A stretch of 64,000 nucleotides of DNA from Acidipropionibacterium acidipropionici (GCF_001441165.1 NZ_CP013126.1:1455551-1519550); one strand, 5' to 3'. Positions 1 through 9,604 are shown, counted from the first letter of the stretch. Translations and numbers: made by a program. The notes: a model not told the origin generated them from the sequence alone.

Positions 1-865
1 AGGTCAGGGCGTAGCCGGCGGTGTTGGCGGCGGCGACGATGGCGATGGCCAGGATGATCTCGCGGTGGAAGGCCCGCAGGGTTCCGACGAAGCCGCTCAG
101 GCCGCGGGGCTCATCGGCCTCCTCCTCGGCCATGGTCTCCTGGGCGGCCTGGAAGGCCGGGGTGTCCTCGATCCGGGTGCGGAAGTACAGCGCGATGACG
201 CCGAGCGGCAGGGCCGCCATGAACGGGATCCGCCATCCCCAGCTGTCCATGAATCCCGCCGAGAGGGTCATCTGCAGCACGGACACGAAGGCGGCGCCGA
301 CCGCGAATCCCATGTAGGAGCCAAGATCCAGCAGGGAGGCCAGGAATCCGCGATGGCGGTCGGGGGCGTACTCACTGATGAAGGTGGTGGCGCCGGCGTA
401 CTCGCCGCCGGTCGAGAAGCCCTGGATGAGTTTCAGGACGATGAGCAGGATCGGCGCCCAGACGCCGATCGTTGAATGGTCGGGCAGGATTCCGATGAGG
501 AATGTGGCCGAGGCCATCATGAGCAGCGTGAAGGCCAGGATCTTCTGTCTGCCAAGGCGGTCGCCGAGCTGGCCGAGCACGATGCCGCCCAGCGGGCGGG
601 CGATGAAGGTGACGGCGAAGACGCCGAGTGAGAACAGATTCTGGGCCGAGGCGGACCCGTCCGGCAGGAACATCCGTCCGATGATGACGGCCACGTAGCC
701 GTACACCCCGACGTCGTACCACTCCATCAGATTGCCGACGACGGTGCCGGCGATGGTCTTCTTGAGTACCGGTGGTTCCACCACCGTCACGTCACTGACT
801 TCCAGGCGCCTTCGGCCGCCCTTCGTCATCTTCTTGCGATCAACCTGCTCAACGCCGTGATCCAT
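1..865 (-). CDS. MFS transporter, metabolite:H+ symporter (MHS) family, C-terminus beyond window
   Basis: Open frame read on the minus strand from ATG at 865 to the window edge (288 residues, no stop). It is absent from a simple start-to-stop scan only because it is cut. The start is preceded by GAGGA at a good distance; a second in-frame ATG at 829 lacks this. About residues 38-60 carry NLMEWYDVGVYGY, the signature of the MHS/ProP/ShiA family, followed by the loop GQLGDRLGRQK and the motif QGFSTGGEYAGA with EYAPDRHRG. Known members import organic acids, betaines or shikimate with protons. The visible part covers about seven helices. The substrate cannot be told. It resembles the MHS gene at 51347 in the same window. 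Confidence 0.9.
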   Translation of the reverse strand, partial: MDHGVEQVDRKKMTKGGRRRLEVSDVTVVEPPVLKKTIAGTVVGNLMEWYDVGVYGYVAVIIGRMFLPDGSASAQNLFSLGVFAVTFIARPLGGIVLGQLGDRLGRQKILAFTLLMMASATFLIGILPDHSTIGVWAPILLIVLKLIQGFSTGGEYAGATTFISEYAPDRHRGFLASLLDLGSYMGFAVGAAFVSVLQMTLSAGFMDSWGWRIPFMAALPLGVIALYFRTRIEDTPAFQAAQETMAEEEADEPRGLSGFVGTLRAFHREIILAIAIVAAANTAGYALT

Positions 866-1376
866 GCTTTCCTCGTTGCCGACAACGGAGATCGGAGAGG
901 CGACCGGGCCGCATCGATCTTCCAGATCGACTACTCGAATCCCCGGCGCGGCATCGTGGAACCGATCCCCGCGCGGGCCGAGCCGGGCCACTGGCACCGT
1001 CATCCGACCGGTGGAAGTGGCACTCTCCCTCCGCCGCCACCGCCGGCGGAAAGACCACTCACGACGCCGGGCCGCCATCAGAATGCAGGCCCTGAAAACG
1101 TCAGGTCCGCGACGTTACGCGCATTTCTGTATCGATGCACATCGAGGGCCCGGCGACCTGACGCCGTCCCACGCCTGCTATCGGGCGCGCGAGGGGGCGC
1201 CCGGACGGGCGTGTCGGCAGGAGCGGTTGACCTCTTTCCTCCGGGCCGAGTCCTTGTGATGGTGTGGGTTGAGTTCACCCCACATCATCGCAACGACGCC
1301 GCCACGAGGGATGGCGCCCCCGCGACGAGGGCCCTGGAGGGCGAGCGGACAGGGCTCTCGCGATAGCGTGCTCGAT
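866..1376. other. Intergenic spacer with one imperfect hairpin
   Basis: About 510 bases between the divergent MFS gene and the small membrane protein gene. Only overlapping shadow frames occur here. One imperfect inverted repeat lies at 1258-1268 / 1279-1289 (GATGGTGTGGG against CCCACATCATC, 10 of 11 pairs, 10-nt loop). I see no convincing gene or known RNA. Confidence 0.4.
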
Positions 1377-1919
1377 ATGGCATTGGCATGGATATTCCTC
1401 ATCCTGTCCGTCCTGGCGCTCGGTCTCGCCGGCGCCGCATTCCTCACCCTCGCACGAAGTCATCGCCGTGATGCGGTGACGGATTATCTCCACGAGCTGC
1501 TCTCACCCGGCATCATGTCTGCGCGCAACGTGGTCATCAGCGCGGCTCAGGACGGCCCGGTGGCCGAGCGAGATGCATCAGACTCGCAGAAAAAGGTCGC
1601 CGAATACCGTGGCGCGATCCTTCAGGTCATGGGGATCATTCAGGCCGCGGGGCCCGTGGTCAAGCGATACGTGGAGAACAGGCGCAGCACCATGGCAGAG
1701 GGGATCCTGGTGTACAAGCAGCTCAACCTGATCCTGCCGAGCCTCCGAGAAGCGTTGAGGCTGTGGGGCCCGGAGGTGGACCTGTGGGAGAGCGCCAAGG
1801 AGACGAACCGCACCCTCAACACTCTCCTGTCTATCAGGAACGTGTTCGAGATGCCCCAGATGACAATTGACGACGTCAGACTCCCGGAGGAGTCTCCGGT
1901 GGAGAACGCCGTGGCGTGA
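1377..1919 (+). CDS. Hypothetical protein with one N-terminal membrane helix
   Basis: 180 residues from ATG 1377. The frame is open back to 1269, but translation there is low quality and the hydrophobic N-terminus begins at MALAWIFLILSVLALGLAG, a single transmembrane helix (about residues 2-24). The rest is soluble and helix-rich, with basic residues (SHRR) right after the helix, so the C-terminal domain is probably cytoplasmic. No motif, Cys cluster or family could be recognised. It stands alone between an MFS gene and the end of the polyol operon, with no RBS that stands out. Confidence 0.6.
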   Translation: MALAWIFLILSVLALGLAGAAFLTLARSHRRDAVTDYLHELLSPGIMSARNVVISAAQDGPVAERDASDSQKKVAEYRGAILQVMGIIQAAGPVVKRYVENRRSTMAEGILVYKQLNLILPSLREALRLWGPEVDLWESAKETNRTLNTLLSIRNVFEMPQMTIDDVRLPEESPVENAVA

Positions 1920-1937
1920 ACCGGTCTCGATGCGCGG

Positions 1938-2990
1938 TCAGTCGGTCTGCGGCACCACCGCCACCTTGATCCCCGCCCCGGAGGCCGAGAACTCGATGGC
2001 GGCCATCACGTCGGCCAGCGGGAAGGTGTTGGTCACGAGCGACTTGACGTCGACGGCCCCGGAGGCGATGAGATCCAGGGCCTGCTGGTGCTGCTGACGG
2101 GCCGCATTCGAGGCCCCGTAGACCTCGATCTCCCCGTAATGGATGAGATTCGGGTCGATCGACGCCAACCCGGCATCGCCCTTCGGGAAGCCTGCGAAGG
2201 CGCTCACCCGGCCTCGCTTGCGCACGGCGCGCAAGGCGTCATTGACCAGACCGGGACGTCCGACGCACACCACGGCGATATCGGCGCCGAGCCCGTCGGT
2301 CACGTCACGGCAGTACTCGGCGATGTCGGTCTCGGCGGGGTTGACGACGTCGGTGGCCCCGAACTGCCGCGCAACATCGGCTCTGGTGGCCGAGACGTCG
2401 GAGACGATGATGCGCGACGCTCCGGCGAGCCGGTTGATCTGCGTGTGGAGCAGCCCGATGGGCCCCGCCCCCATGATGACCACCGTGGTGCCGATCCCGG
2501 GACGGTAGTTGCGGGCCCCGTTGAGGACGCAGCCCAAGGGCTCCGCCAACGCGACCTCTGCCGGGCTCAGCGCGGGATCGGCGACGAAGGCCGCCCCACG
2601 GCGAACCGCCGTCTCCGGCACCAGGACGTAGTCGGCGAGGCCGCCGTTGAGACGGTAACCGAAGATCCTCGGATCAATGCACAGCTGTTCCAGGTTCGCC
2701 ACGCAGTACGGGCACACTCCGCAGGAGACGGTCGGATCGAGCCCCACCAGATCTCCCTCGGAGAAGCCCGTCACCCCGGCGCCCACCTCGACGACGTGAC
2801 CGGAGATCTCGTGGCCCAGAACCACACCGACGTCGATGCCCGCTGACTTCTCCCCGCGCAGGATCCGGACGTCGGTGCCGCAGACCGTGTTCGCGCCGGT
2901 CCTCAGCAGAATGTCGCCCGGCCCGGCGTGCGGATCCGGGATCTCCTGGAGTTCCAGCTCGCCCGGTCCGAGGTACACTGCGCCTCTCAT
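1938..2990 (-). CDS. Zinc-dependent MDR dehydrogenase (sorbitol/threonine dehydrogenase-like)
   Basis: 350 residues, the normal length for zinc-containing medium-chain alcohol dehydrogenases. CGTD near residue 38 and GHE near 60 supply the catalytic zinc ligands. CGVCPYCVANLEQLC around 90-105 is the four-Cys structural zinc lobe. The Rossmann motif is GAGPIGL near 170. Members oxidise polyols or secondary alcohols with NAD(P). It is the last gene of a minus-strand operon and its ATG overlaps the stop of the class I aldolase gene (ATGA at 2987-2990). In that setting it most likely oxidises a sugar alcohol or a hydroxyketone intermediate; the substrate is not readable from sequence. Confidence 0.88.
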   Translation of the reverse strand: MRGAVYLGPGELELQEIPDPHAGPGDILLRTGANTVCGTDVRILRGEKSAGIDVGVVLGHEISGHVVEVGAGVTGFSEGDLVGLDPTVSCGVCPYCVANLEQLCIDPRIFGYRLNGGLADYVLVPETAVRRGAAFVADPALSPAEVALAEPLGCVLNGARNYRPGIGTTVVIMGAGPIGLLHTQINRLAGASRIIVSDVSATRADVARQFGATDVVNPAETDIAEYCRDVTDGLGADIAVVCVGRPGLVNDALRAVRKRGRVSAFAGFPKGDAGLASIDPNLIHYGEIEVYGASNAARQQHQQALDLIASGAVDVKSLVTNTFPLADVMAAIEFSASGAGIKVAVVPQTD

Positions 2991-3814
2991 GATTCGCCCC
3001 TCTCTGATTCGATTCGTCGGGAGGGCCGCCCGGAGTGGGTGATCCTGGAGAAGGTCTCCAGCCGGCCGTCGATGTCATCGGCCTGCCAGACGTTGCGGCC
3101 GAAGATGAGACCGCGTGCCCCCGAGCCGATGGCCTCGGCGGCGGCCCGCGCCACGGCGTCGTCGTCCCCCTTGGCGCCGCCCAGGGTGAGGACCGGGATG
3201 TTGCCGACGCAGGCGATGATCTTCTCCTCGGCTCGGCGATCGCCGACATACTCGGTCTTGACGGCATCGGCTCCGAGCTCCGCTGCGGTGCGGCACACCT
3301 GGGCCAGCAGCACCGGATCCTTCTGATCCTCGTTGCGCAGCCCCCACAGGGTGCACTCGACGATCACCGGCAGCCCGGCCCGGTGGGCCCCCTCGATGTA
3401 ACCGGCCAGTGACGCCACATTGTCGTAGTACATTCCCGCGGCCCGCGGGCGACCGATGAGGAAGGTGCACACGGCTCCGGCTCCCAGTGCGAGCGCCTCG
3501 GCTGGGGTGGTGACGAAACGGTGGGCCTCGCCCTGCTCCTGCTTCATGGCGGCGTCCAGCGGCGTCCAGTCGGCGCGCAGCACCGGGACCGGTGCGCCTC
3601 GTCGGGCGAAGACATGACCGGCCTGGGCGAGCATCCCCTTGTTGAGCAGGATGCCGTCCGGATTCCCGGCCGCGATGCGTTCCAGCAGCCTCACCGGATT
3701 GCCGAGAGCCGGGTCCAGAGGCAGGGACATGCCGTGGTCGAAAGCCACGATGAAGGATCTGTTGGACGCCGCATCGAACAGGCGTCCGAGTCGGATGGAT
3801 ACTCCGTCGGTCAT
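2987..3814 (-). CDS. Class I (Schiff-base) aldolase, DeoC/LacD/LsrF-like
   Basis: 275 residues with a TIM-barrel pattern. The early VAFDHGM motif, the lysine-containing strand AVKTEYVGD near residue 180 (expected Schiff-base Lys) and the late GLIFGRNVWQ phosphate-binding segment are typical of the FbaB/LsrF group of DeoC-like aldolases and thiolases. Family members cleave or transfer phosphorylated ketoses such as fructose 1,6-bisphosphate or the AI-2-derived diketone. The gene lies 33 bp after the aldo/keto reductase gene and overlaps the zinc dehydrogenase start by ATGA. With a class II aldolase three genes upstream, the operon carries two aldolases of different mechanism, so one probably handles a sugar phosphate unique to this pathway. 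Confidence 0.85.
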   Translation of the reverse strand: MTDGVSIRLGRLFDAASNRSFIVAFDHGMSLPLDPALGNPVRLLERIAAGNPDGILLNKGMLAQAGHVFARRGAPVPVLRADWTPLDAAMKQEQGEAHRFVTTPAEALALGAGAVCTFLIGRPRAAGMYYDNVASLAGYIEGAHRAGLPVIVECTLWGLRNEDQKDPVLLAQVCRTAAELGADAVKTEYVGDRRAEEKIIACVGNIPVLTLGGAKGDDDAVARAAAEAIGSGARGLIFGRNVWQADDIDGRLETFSRITHSGRPSRRIESERGES

Positions 3815-3847
3815 AGCGATCTCCTTGTCGTTCCGGGAATGGTCGGT

Positions 3848-4690
3848 TCAGTACTCTTCGTCGACCAGAGGGTCCTTGCCGCAGCGGAACTGTGGCATGG
3901 CGTCGATCCGGGCGATCTCCTCGTCGCTGAGGGACATTCGGACGGCGGCGAGGTTGGCCCGCCACCGGTCCGGGTGGGAGGACTTCGCCACGCAGCTGAC
4001 GTCGTGGCCGGCCATCCATGCCAGGCACACCGTCGCCGGGGTGGTCCGGTGCGCCTCGGCGACCCGGGCCAGGACCGGGTCGTCGAGAAGCCCTCTGCCC
4101 TCCTTCAGCTGGCCCCGTCCCAGCGGGCCCCATCCCTGGGGGATGACGCCGCGCTCCCGGCAGCCGGCCACGAGTTCGGCCTGCGGCCAGCCGGGATGCA
4201 TCTCGAACTGGTTGATCGCCGGGTACTCGCCGACGGCGTCGGCCAGCCGGTCCAGGTGGGCCAGCGGGAAGTTCGAGACACCCAGTTCTCCGATCAGCCC
4301 GTCGCGGCGCAGGCCGATCATCTCCCGGTAGGACTCGATGTACTTGTCCAGCCGGGGCACCGGCCAGTGGATGAGATACAGGTCGACGCGGTCCAGGCCG
4401 AGGTTGCGAAGACTGGCCCGGAATGCGCGGGTGGTCTGCCGGGCGCCCTGGTCGCCGGCCCGCAGCTTGGTGACGACGGTGATCTCCTCGCGGGGCACCC
4501 CTGACTCCCGCACGCCGCGGCCGACGCCGTACTCGTTGTGGTAGCGCATTCCGGTGTCGACCATCCGGTAGCCGTCTCGCAGCGCCCCGGCGACGCATCG
4601 GGCCGCGGCGTCGTCGTCCAGCTGCCAGGTGCCGAATGAGAGCGGCGGGACCTGGATGCGTGCCTCGTCGGCGACATCCGAAGGGGTCAT
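3848..4690 (-). CDS. Aldo/keto reductase
   Basis: 280 residues from ATG 4690. The longer open frame upstream lies inside the class II aldolase gene and is a shadow. The start overlaps that gene's stop as ATGA (4687-4690). Tetrad residues fit the AKR family: MVDTGMRYHNE near residue 46 (Asp, Tyr), VVTKL with Lys near 75, and LYLIHWPVP with His near 106. GVSNF near 145 and the C-terminal NADPH loop AKSSHPDRW are also present. AKRs reduce aldehydes and ketones of sugars with NADPH. Within this operon it may interconvert an aldose or ketose with its alcohol. Confidence 0.88.
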   Translation of the reverse strand: MTPSDVADEARIQVPPLSFGTWQLDDDAAARCVAGALRDGYRMVDTGMRYHNEYGVGRGVRESGVPREEITVVTKLRAGDQGARQTTRAFRASLRNLGLDRVDLYLIHWPVPRLDKYIESYREMIGLRRDGLIGELGVSNFPLAHLDRLADAVGEYPAINQFEMHPGWPQAELVAGCRERGVIPQGWGPLGRGQLKEGRGLLDDPVLARVAEAHRTTPATVCLAWMAGHDVSCVAKSSHPDRWRANLAAVRMSLSDEEIARIDAMPQFRCGKDPLVDEEY

Positions 4691-5343
4691 GAGTGATCGG
4701 CGTCCAGGCTGGTCGGGGTGTAGGTGGACATGCCGTCCGCGGCATCGGCCATCTGTTCGGCCGACAGGATCTTCACCGGCCGTCCGGTCCACATCGCCCG
4801 CAGCTGCACCTCGCAGATGTACTCGAGGTAGGGCAGCAGGTCCAGCGCCTTGGCGAGGTTCGGGCCTGTGGTGATCGCTCCGTGGTTGCTCATCAGGGCC
4901 CCCTTGCGATCGGCGAGGGCGTCGGTGACGTTGCGGGCCAGATCCCCGGTGCCGAACTCGGCGTAGGGGGCCACCCGGATCGGGCCGCCGAACATCGCCG
5001 AGTAGTAGTGCGAACAGGGCACCTCGTCGCACACCAGGCCCATCGCGGTGGACGCCGGGGCGTGATTGTGGGTGATCGCGCCAACATCGGTGGCGTGATA
5101 GACGCTCAGGTGCAGGGGCAGCTCCGAGGAGGGCTTGAGCCGCGCCTCCACCGGTGTGCCGTCGAGGCGGTGGACGCCGACGTCGGCTGCGGTGAGCTCC
5201 TCATAGGGCACTGCTGACGGGGAGATGACGACCAGGTCGTCGACCCGGATAGAGACATTGCCGGCCGTTCCCACGACCAGTCCCTTGTCCTGCATGAACC
5301 GGCAGGCGTCGACGACGCTCTGCCGTTCGGATTCCAGCATCAT
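4687..5343 (-). CDS. Class II aldolase/adducin-family sugar-phosphate aldolase (FucA-like)
   Basis: 218 residues, usual for L-fuculose-phosphate or L-ribulose-phosphate aldolase/epimerase relatives. GTAGNVS near residue 26 binds phosphate; SSELPLHL near 72 supplies the catalytic Glu; HNHAPAST near 92-94 and SNHGA near 153 give the three zinc-binding His residues. A strong AAGGAG precedes ATG 5343; a second ATG follows directly. The family cleaves ketose 1-phosphates into DHAP and an aldehyde, or epimerises pentulose phosphates. Together with two FGGY kinases upstream it suggests kinase-then-aldolase breakdown of a deoxy or short-chain ketose. Confidence 0.88.
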   Translation of the reverse strand: MMLESERQSVVDACRFMQDKGLVVGTAGNVSIRVDDLVVISPSAVPYEELTAADVGVHRLDGTPVEARLKPSSELPLHLSVYHATDVGAITHNHAPASTAMGLVCDEVPCSHYYSAMFGGPIRVAPYAEFGTGDLARNVTDALADRKGALMSNHGAITTGPNLAKALDLLPYLEYICEVQLRAMWTGRPVKILSAEQMADAADGMSTYTPTSLDADHS

Positions 5344-5418
5344 GGTGAAACTCCTTCGCTTGTGGGATCGATGGGGTGGAGGCCCCGTCCGGTCGTCGCT
5401 GCTGCGGCGGGGCCGGGT

Positions 5419-6456
5419 TCAGCCGTCGAGGACCTCGGGGTTGGCCAGGTGGACGGGCCTGTCACCGAGGGCGAGGGCCGCGATGTCGGCGGCCCCGATC
5501 CTCGCGGCGAGTTCGGCGGCCTGCTTGGAGGCGCCTCCGATGTGCGGTGTGAGGACTACCCGGGGGACACTGAGCAGCCGGGAGCCCGGAGGCAGCGGCT
5601 CACTCGGCAGGCAGTCGAATGCCGCCCCGTAGAGGTGACCGGACTCCAGCGCGTCGCAGGCGGCCTCGTAGTCCAGCAGGGAGCCGCGCGCGCAGTTCAC
5701 CAGCACCGACCCGGCCGGCATCATGGCGATCTGGGGGGCGGCGATCATGTGATGGTTCTCGGCGGTGGCCCTGGCGTGAACGGTCACGATCCGGGAGGAT
5801 GCGAGCAGCTCGTCCAGGGTGTCGACGAGCTCCATGCCGGGGCCCAGCCGTGACGGGTCGGCCCAGGGATCGAAGACCCGCACGCGGGCCCCCATCGCCG
5901 CCATGATCGCGGCCACGCGCGATCCGACGGCCCCCAGGCCGATGACGCCGACGTCATTGCCGCGGATCTCCATGCCGACCCTGTCGTAGCGATAGGCGTC
6001 GCCCTCCCAGGCTCCCGAGCGCATCACCTCGTGGTGGGCCGGGATCTGCCGGACGGCCGCCATGATCATGGCGATCGTGTGCTCGGCGGTCGCTGTGGCG
6101 TTGCGACCGGGGGCGAAGGTCACCTGGACGCCGTGCCGGGTCGCGGCGTCAAGATTCACATTGACCGGGCCGCCACGGCAGATCGTCACCTGTCGCAGTT
6201 CGGGACAGGCCTCGAACACCCTTTCAGTGATCGGGAAGGCGTGGCTGAAGCACACCTGTTTCCCCTGCAGCGCGTCGATGAGTTCGTCGACCTCACCCGC
6301 GGCCTCGTGGACCTCTTCGATATCGGCCATCGGCACGATCGGCCAGTCCGATGAGATGGCGGAGATCCGGGTGTCGGGCAGCTCCGCCCGCAGCGCCTGC
6401 TCCAGCACGTCGGTGGTCTCGAAATGATCGGTGGCCAGCAGCACATTGAGTGCCAT
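5419..6456 (-). CDS. D-isomer-specific 2-hydroxyacid dehydrogenase
   Basis: 345 residues from ATG 6456. GTG 6462 is a good alternative because AGGAGG sits 5 nt before it, and a further in-frame ATG at 6513 would overlap the kinase stop as ATGA. The NAD-binding motif is GVIGLGAVGSRV near residue 155; the catalytic Arg is in VNCARGSLLD near 238, the Glu near 265, and the His in LTPHIGG near 290. Related proteins (PGDH/glyoxylate reductase group) oxidise or reduce 2-hydroxyacids. Its place between kinase and aldolase genes suggests it processes a hydroxyacid by-product or an aldonate-like intermediate. Confidence 0.87.
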   Translation of the reverse strand: MALNVLLATDHFETTDVLEQALRAELPDTRISAISSDWPIVPMADIEEVHEAAGEVDELIDALQGKQVCFSHAFPITERVFEACPELRQVTICRGGPVNVNLDAATRHGVQVTFAPGRNATATAEHTIAMIMAAVRQIPAHHEVMRSGAWEGDAYRYDRVGMEIRGNDVGVIGLGAVGSRVAAIMAAMGARVRVFDPWADPSRLGPGMELVDTLDELLASSRIVTVHARATAENHHMIAAPQIAMMPAGSVLVNCARGSLLDYEAACDALESGHLYGAAFDCLPSEPLPPGSRLLSVPRVVLTPHIGGASKQAAELAARIGAADIAALALGDRPVHLANPEVLDG

Positions 6457-6509
6457 CGTCACTGTTCCCTCCTCGTCAGTGGGGTGTTCCCCGGTGGTGT
6501 GCCCGGATG

Positions 6510-8039
6510 TCATGACTGATCTCCCGCGGAGTCCTGGTAGCGCAGCCCGCGCATGACCGGCCACACGGGCCGGATCGCCTCGCGGGCCTGCAGGTAGACG
6601 GCCTTGGTGGCCCGGTAGATCAGGCCGCGGTCGGCGTCCGGCTCGAATCTCTCCACCGGGCAGGCCAGTGCCTGCGACGCCGCCTCCAGGTCGGGGAAGC
6701 GTCGGGCCGAGACCAGGGCCAGCACGGCCGCGCCGCGCGCTCCGGCCTCGGGAGCATCTTGGCGGACCACCGTCTGACCAGTGACGTCGGCGAGGATCTC
6801 GCAGACCAGGTCGGACCTGAAGCCGCCGCCGGAGACCACCAGGTCCCCGGCCATGTCGAGGGTCCGCACGCAATCGGCCAGTGAGAAGGCAACCCCCTCG
6901 TAGACGCTCCGCAGCACATCCTCGGGGGTCGTGGTGAGCGACATCCCCATCCAGGAGGCGCTGGCGGCGGTGTCGATGAAGGGCGCCCGCTCGCCTCCGG
7001 GCGAGGCATAGGGCAGGTAGACGACGCCGTTGGCGCCGGGCCGCGACGCCCTGGCCCGCTGCTCGATCTCGGACCACGGCACCTCGGCCAGGCCGAGGGT
7101 GTTGCGGATCCAGTCGAGATTCGGGGTGCCCGTCATCGGAGCCATGAACTCCAGCACCTGGCGTCCTCGGCCGGTGGCCAGCACCATGGAGTTCTGCGAA
7201 CGGCGTCGCGACACCTCGGGGAGCAGGGTGCCGACGAAGCCGGTGGTGCCCAGGATCAGCCAGCCCTGCCCGTCATCGACGGTCCCCAGACCCATTCCGG
7301 TGACGGCGACGTCGATCATGCCCATCCCCACGGGAGTGCCCGCCGGCAGCCCGACCCGCTCGGCGGCGCCGGAGCTGAGCACCCCGCCCGGGGCGTCGGC
7401 CGCGCGCACCTGGGGAAGCAGGCCGATGAGGTCCGTCTGGCCGAGTTCTGCGGCCAGTTCGGTGGAGAATCCGGAGACGTCGCGGACGTCCAGGTAGGAG
7501 CGGGACGCCTCGGTGTAGTCGGTGAGGCGTTCGCCGGTGAGCTTGAACCGGATCCAGTCCTTGCAGTTGAACTGCGTGGTGGCCCGCGACGCCCGCTCGT
7601 GGTCGGCCTCCAGCAGCTCCTCCATCAGCACCGGGAAGAGACCTCCGAAGACGGTCGTTCCGGTGACCTCGAGGACACGTTCGGCTCGTCCGTCGCGCAT
7701 CCACCGGTTGACCCGCTGCCCGGCCCGTCCGTCCAACCAGGTGGCGGCGGGCCTGACGGGCTCCCCGTCCTCGTCGATGAGCCAGGCGCCGTCTCCCTGC
7801 CCGGTCAGCCCGATGGACACGACGGTGTCGTCGGGTTCGAGGGCATCGGCGACCTCGCGGATGCAGTCGGCCACCGCCTCCCAGATGAGATTCATATCCT
7901 GCTCGGCCTCGCCGTGGCGGCCGTACTGAACGGGTACGGACTCGTGGTGGCTGGTGATGATCTCTCCGGCGAGATCGAATGCGACCGCCTTGACCGCCGT
8001 CGTGCCGCCGTCGACGCCGAGGACTATTTCTCTGCTCAC
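6510..8039 (-). CDS. FGGY-family carbohydrate kinase 1 (xylulokinase-like)
   Basis: 509 residues from GTG 8039, preceded by AAGGAG at 8 nt. The longer frame upstream is a shadow of the second kinase gene. GVDGGTTAVKAVAFD at residues 7-21 is the N-terminal phosphate-binding loop; LTGQGDGAWLID near 75 and the C-terminal VVSGGGFRSDL near 400 complete the FGGY fold. Kinases of this family phosphorylate xylulose, ribulose, erythritol, erythrulose or glycerol. It lies 32 bp after the second kinase, whose sequence is clearly different, so the pair probably handles two substrates or two steps rather than being a fresh duplication. Confidence 0.9.
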   Translation of the reverse strand: MSREIVLGVDGGTTAVKAVAFDLAGEIITSHHESVPVQYGRHGEAEQDMNLIWEAVADCIREVADALEPDDTVVSIGLTGQGDGAWLIDEDGEPVRPAATWLDGRAGQRVNRWMRDGRAERVLEVTGTTVFGGLFPVLMEELLEADHERASRATTQFNCKDWIRFKLTGERLTDYTEASRSYLDVRDVSGFSTELAAELGQTDLIGLLPQVRAADAPGGVLSSGAAERVGLPAGTPVGMGMIDVAVTGMGLGTVDDGQGWLILGTTGFVGTLLPEVSRRRSQNSMVLATGRGRQVLEFMAPMTGTPNLDWIRNTLGLAEVPWSEIEQRARASRPGANGVVYLPYASPGGERAPFIDTAASASWMGMSLTTTPEDVLRSVYEGVAFSLADCVRTLDMAGDLVVSGGGFRSDLVCEILADVTGQTVVRQDAPEAGARGAAVLALVSARRFPDLEAASQALACPVERFEPDADRGLIYRATKAVYLQAREAIRPVWPVMRGLRYQDSAGDQS

Positions 8040-8071
8040 ATCTGCTCCTTCGCAGTGGATGGGGTGCCGGC

Positions 8072-9550
8072 TCAGACCTGGAGGTTGGCCAGTGCGTGCA
8101 TGTAGTTGGCGGTGGCCGAGTACAGGCCGCGGTAGACGAGGAAGCACTCGTCGTACAGCTCCTTGTTCGCCGGGTTCGGGGCGACCTCTCGATCGATCTC
8201 GTTCCACCGGGTCCCGGTATCGGCCTGGTCGGCGGCCATCGCGGCGAGCAGGGCGTCGCCGTAGGCCGCTCCGATCGTCACGCGGGGGATCTGCTGGGTG
8301 ATGCCGATGATGTCGCTCATGATCTGCGGCCACAGACCCCCTGTGGTGCCCCCGCCGACGGCCACGTAGCTGCGGGCGTCGCAGCCGGCGTCGCGCATCG
8401 TCTCCAGCAGGTGCCGCGAGCCGTATCCGGTGGCCTCGAGCGCCGACCGGTAGATCTCGGCGCGGCCGTGGGTGAGGGTCAGTCCGCACAGCAGGCCGCG
8501 GGCGTCCGGATCGGCGATGGGGGAGCGCTCCCCGGAGAAGTAGGGCAGGCAGATCAGCCCGTTGGACCCGGGACGCGCCGTGGCCGCCTCCTGGGTGAGG
8601 GCGGCATAGTCGCCGCCGGTGAGATCCTTCACCCAGGTGGTGAGCGATCCGGTGGTGGACATCCCTCCCGACAGGTTCGTGGTGCCCTCCAGAAGACCCG
8701 AGCACGACCACAGGTCGGGGCCGATCATGGCGTGGTCGGAGATATTGACCGCCACCATCGTCGAGCCGTACATGAGCATGCACTGGCCTGGGTCGGAGAC
8801 GCCGACCGACAGAGCCTCGACGAAGGCGTCGACCGAACCGACGCCGACCGGGGTGCCCTCGGGAAGGCCGGTGAGTGCGGCGGCGTCGGCGGTCAGATGG
8901 CCGGCGACCTCGTTCGACCACTTCAGCTCGGGCATTGTCAGACCGGGGGCGATCTGCTCGAGCCAGCCGGGCACCCAGTCGTGGGTGAACGGGGAGTAGA
9001 GCGGGTCGCACATCGACGCGGCCAGGTGGTCGAGCACATATGCGCCGGTGAGGTGGTAGACGCAGTAGGTGTGCGCCATGAAGTACATCCTGGTGCGCGC
9101 CCAGATGTCAGGCTCATTGCGGCGCAGCCACAGCACCTTGGGGCCGGTGGACTGGGAGGTGAGGTTGTTGCCGCAGACCTGCAGGATGTTGTCGCGGCCG
9201 AGCTGGTCGGACAGGTCCTGGATCTCCAGTGCCGATCGGGTGTCGACGCCGTACAGGATGGCGGGTCGCAGCGGACGGCCGTTCTCGTCGGCGGGCAGGA
9301 AGACCGGGCCGATGCCGGAGATGGTGAGGCCCGCCAGACGGTGGCCGTCGAGCCGCCCTGCGAACTCCTGACAGATGCTGATGACGTCGGCCCACCAGAC
9401 GGTGTCGGCGTCGTGCTCGGCGTATCCGGGCCTGGGGAATGAGGTCTCGTGCATCCGTCGCGCCTCCGCGACGACGGATCCCGTGGTGTCTGCGAGGATT
9501 CCCTTGGTGGAACCCGTTCCGATGTCGATGCCGATGACGTAGTCGTTCAT
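8072..9550 (-). CDS. FGGY-family carbohydrate kinase 2
   Basis: 492 residues. IGIDIGTGSTKGIL at residues 6-19 is the ATP-binding loop; LTISGIGPVFLPAD near 75 and YVAVGGGTTGGLW near 390 are the other FGGY signatures. It is the first enzyme gene after the SorC-type regulator (54-bp gap) in a minus-strand operon. It differs from its neighbour in the substrate-binding half. Assignment to xylulose, erythrulose, erythritol or AI-2-like substrates cannot be made from sequence alone. Confidence 0.9.
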   Translation of the reverse strand: MNDYVIGIDIGTGSTKGILADTTGSVVAEARRMHETSFPRPGYAEHDADTVWWADVISICQEFAGRLDGHRLAGLTISGIGPVFLPADENGRPLRPAILYGVDTRSALEIQDLSDQLGRDNILQVCGNNLTSQSTGPKVLWLRRNEPDIWARTRMYFMAHTYCVYHLTGAYVLDHLAASMCDPLYSPFTHDWVPGWLEQIAPGLTMPELKWSNEVAGHLTADAAALTGLPEGTPVGVGSVDAFVEALSVGVSDPGQCMLMYGSTMVAVNISDHAMIGPDLWSCSGLLEGTTNLSGGMSTTGSLTTWVKDLTGGDYAALTQEAATARPGSNGLICLPYFSGERSPIADPDARGLLCGLTLTHGRAEIYRSALEATGYGSRHLLETMRDAGCDARSYVAVGGGTTGGLWPQIMSDIIGITQQIPRVTIGAAYGDALLAAMAADQADTGTRWNEIDREVAPNPANKELYDECFLVYRGLYSATANYMHALANLQV

Positions 9551-9604
9551 GTCACGTCCTTGTGAGATGTGTGGGCGGGTGGGCGACGATGTGGGGTCTG
9601 AGGT

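Noticed and set aside
372-722. Short ORFs over the left end
   Set aside because: The true gene there is the cut MFS frame on the minus strand running to the window edge; the listed short frames are out of phase with it.
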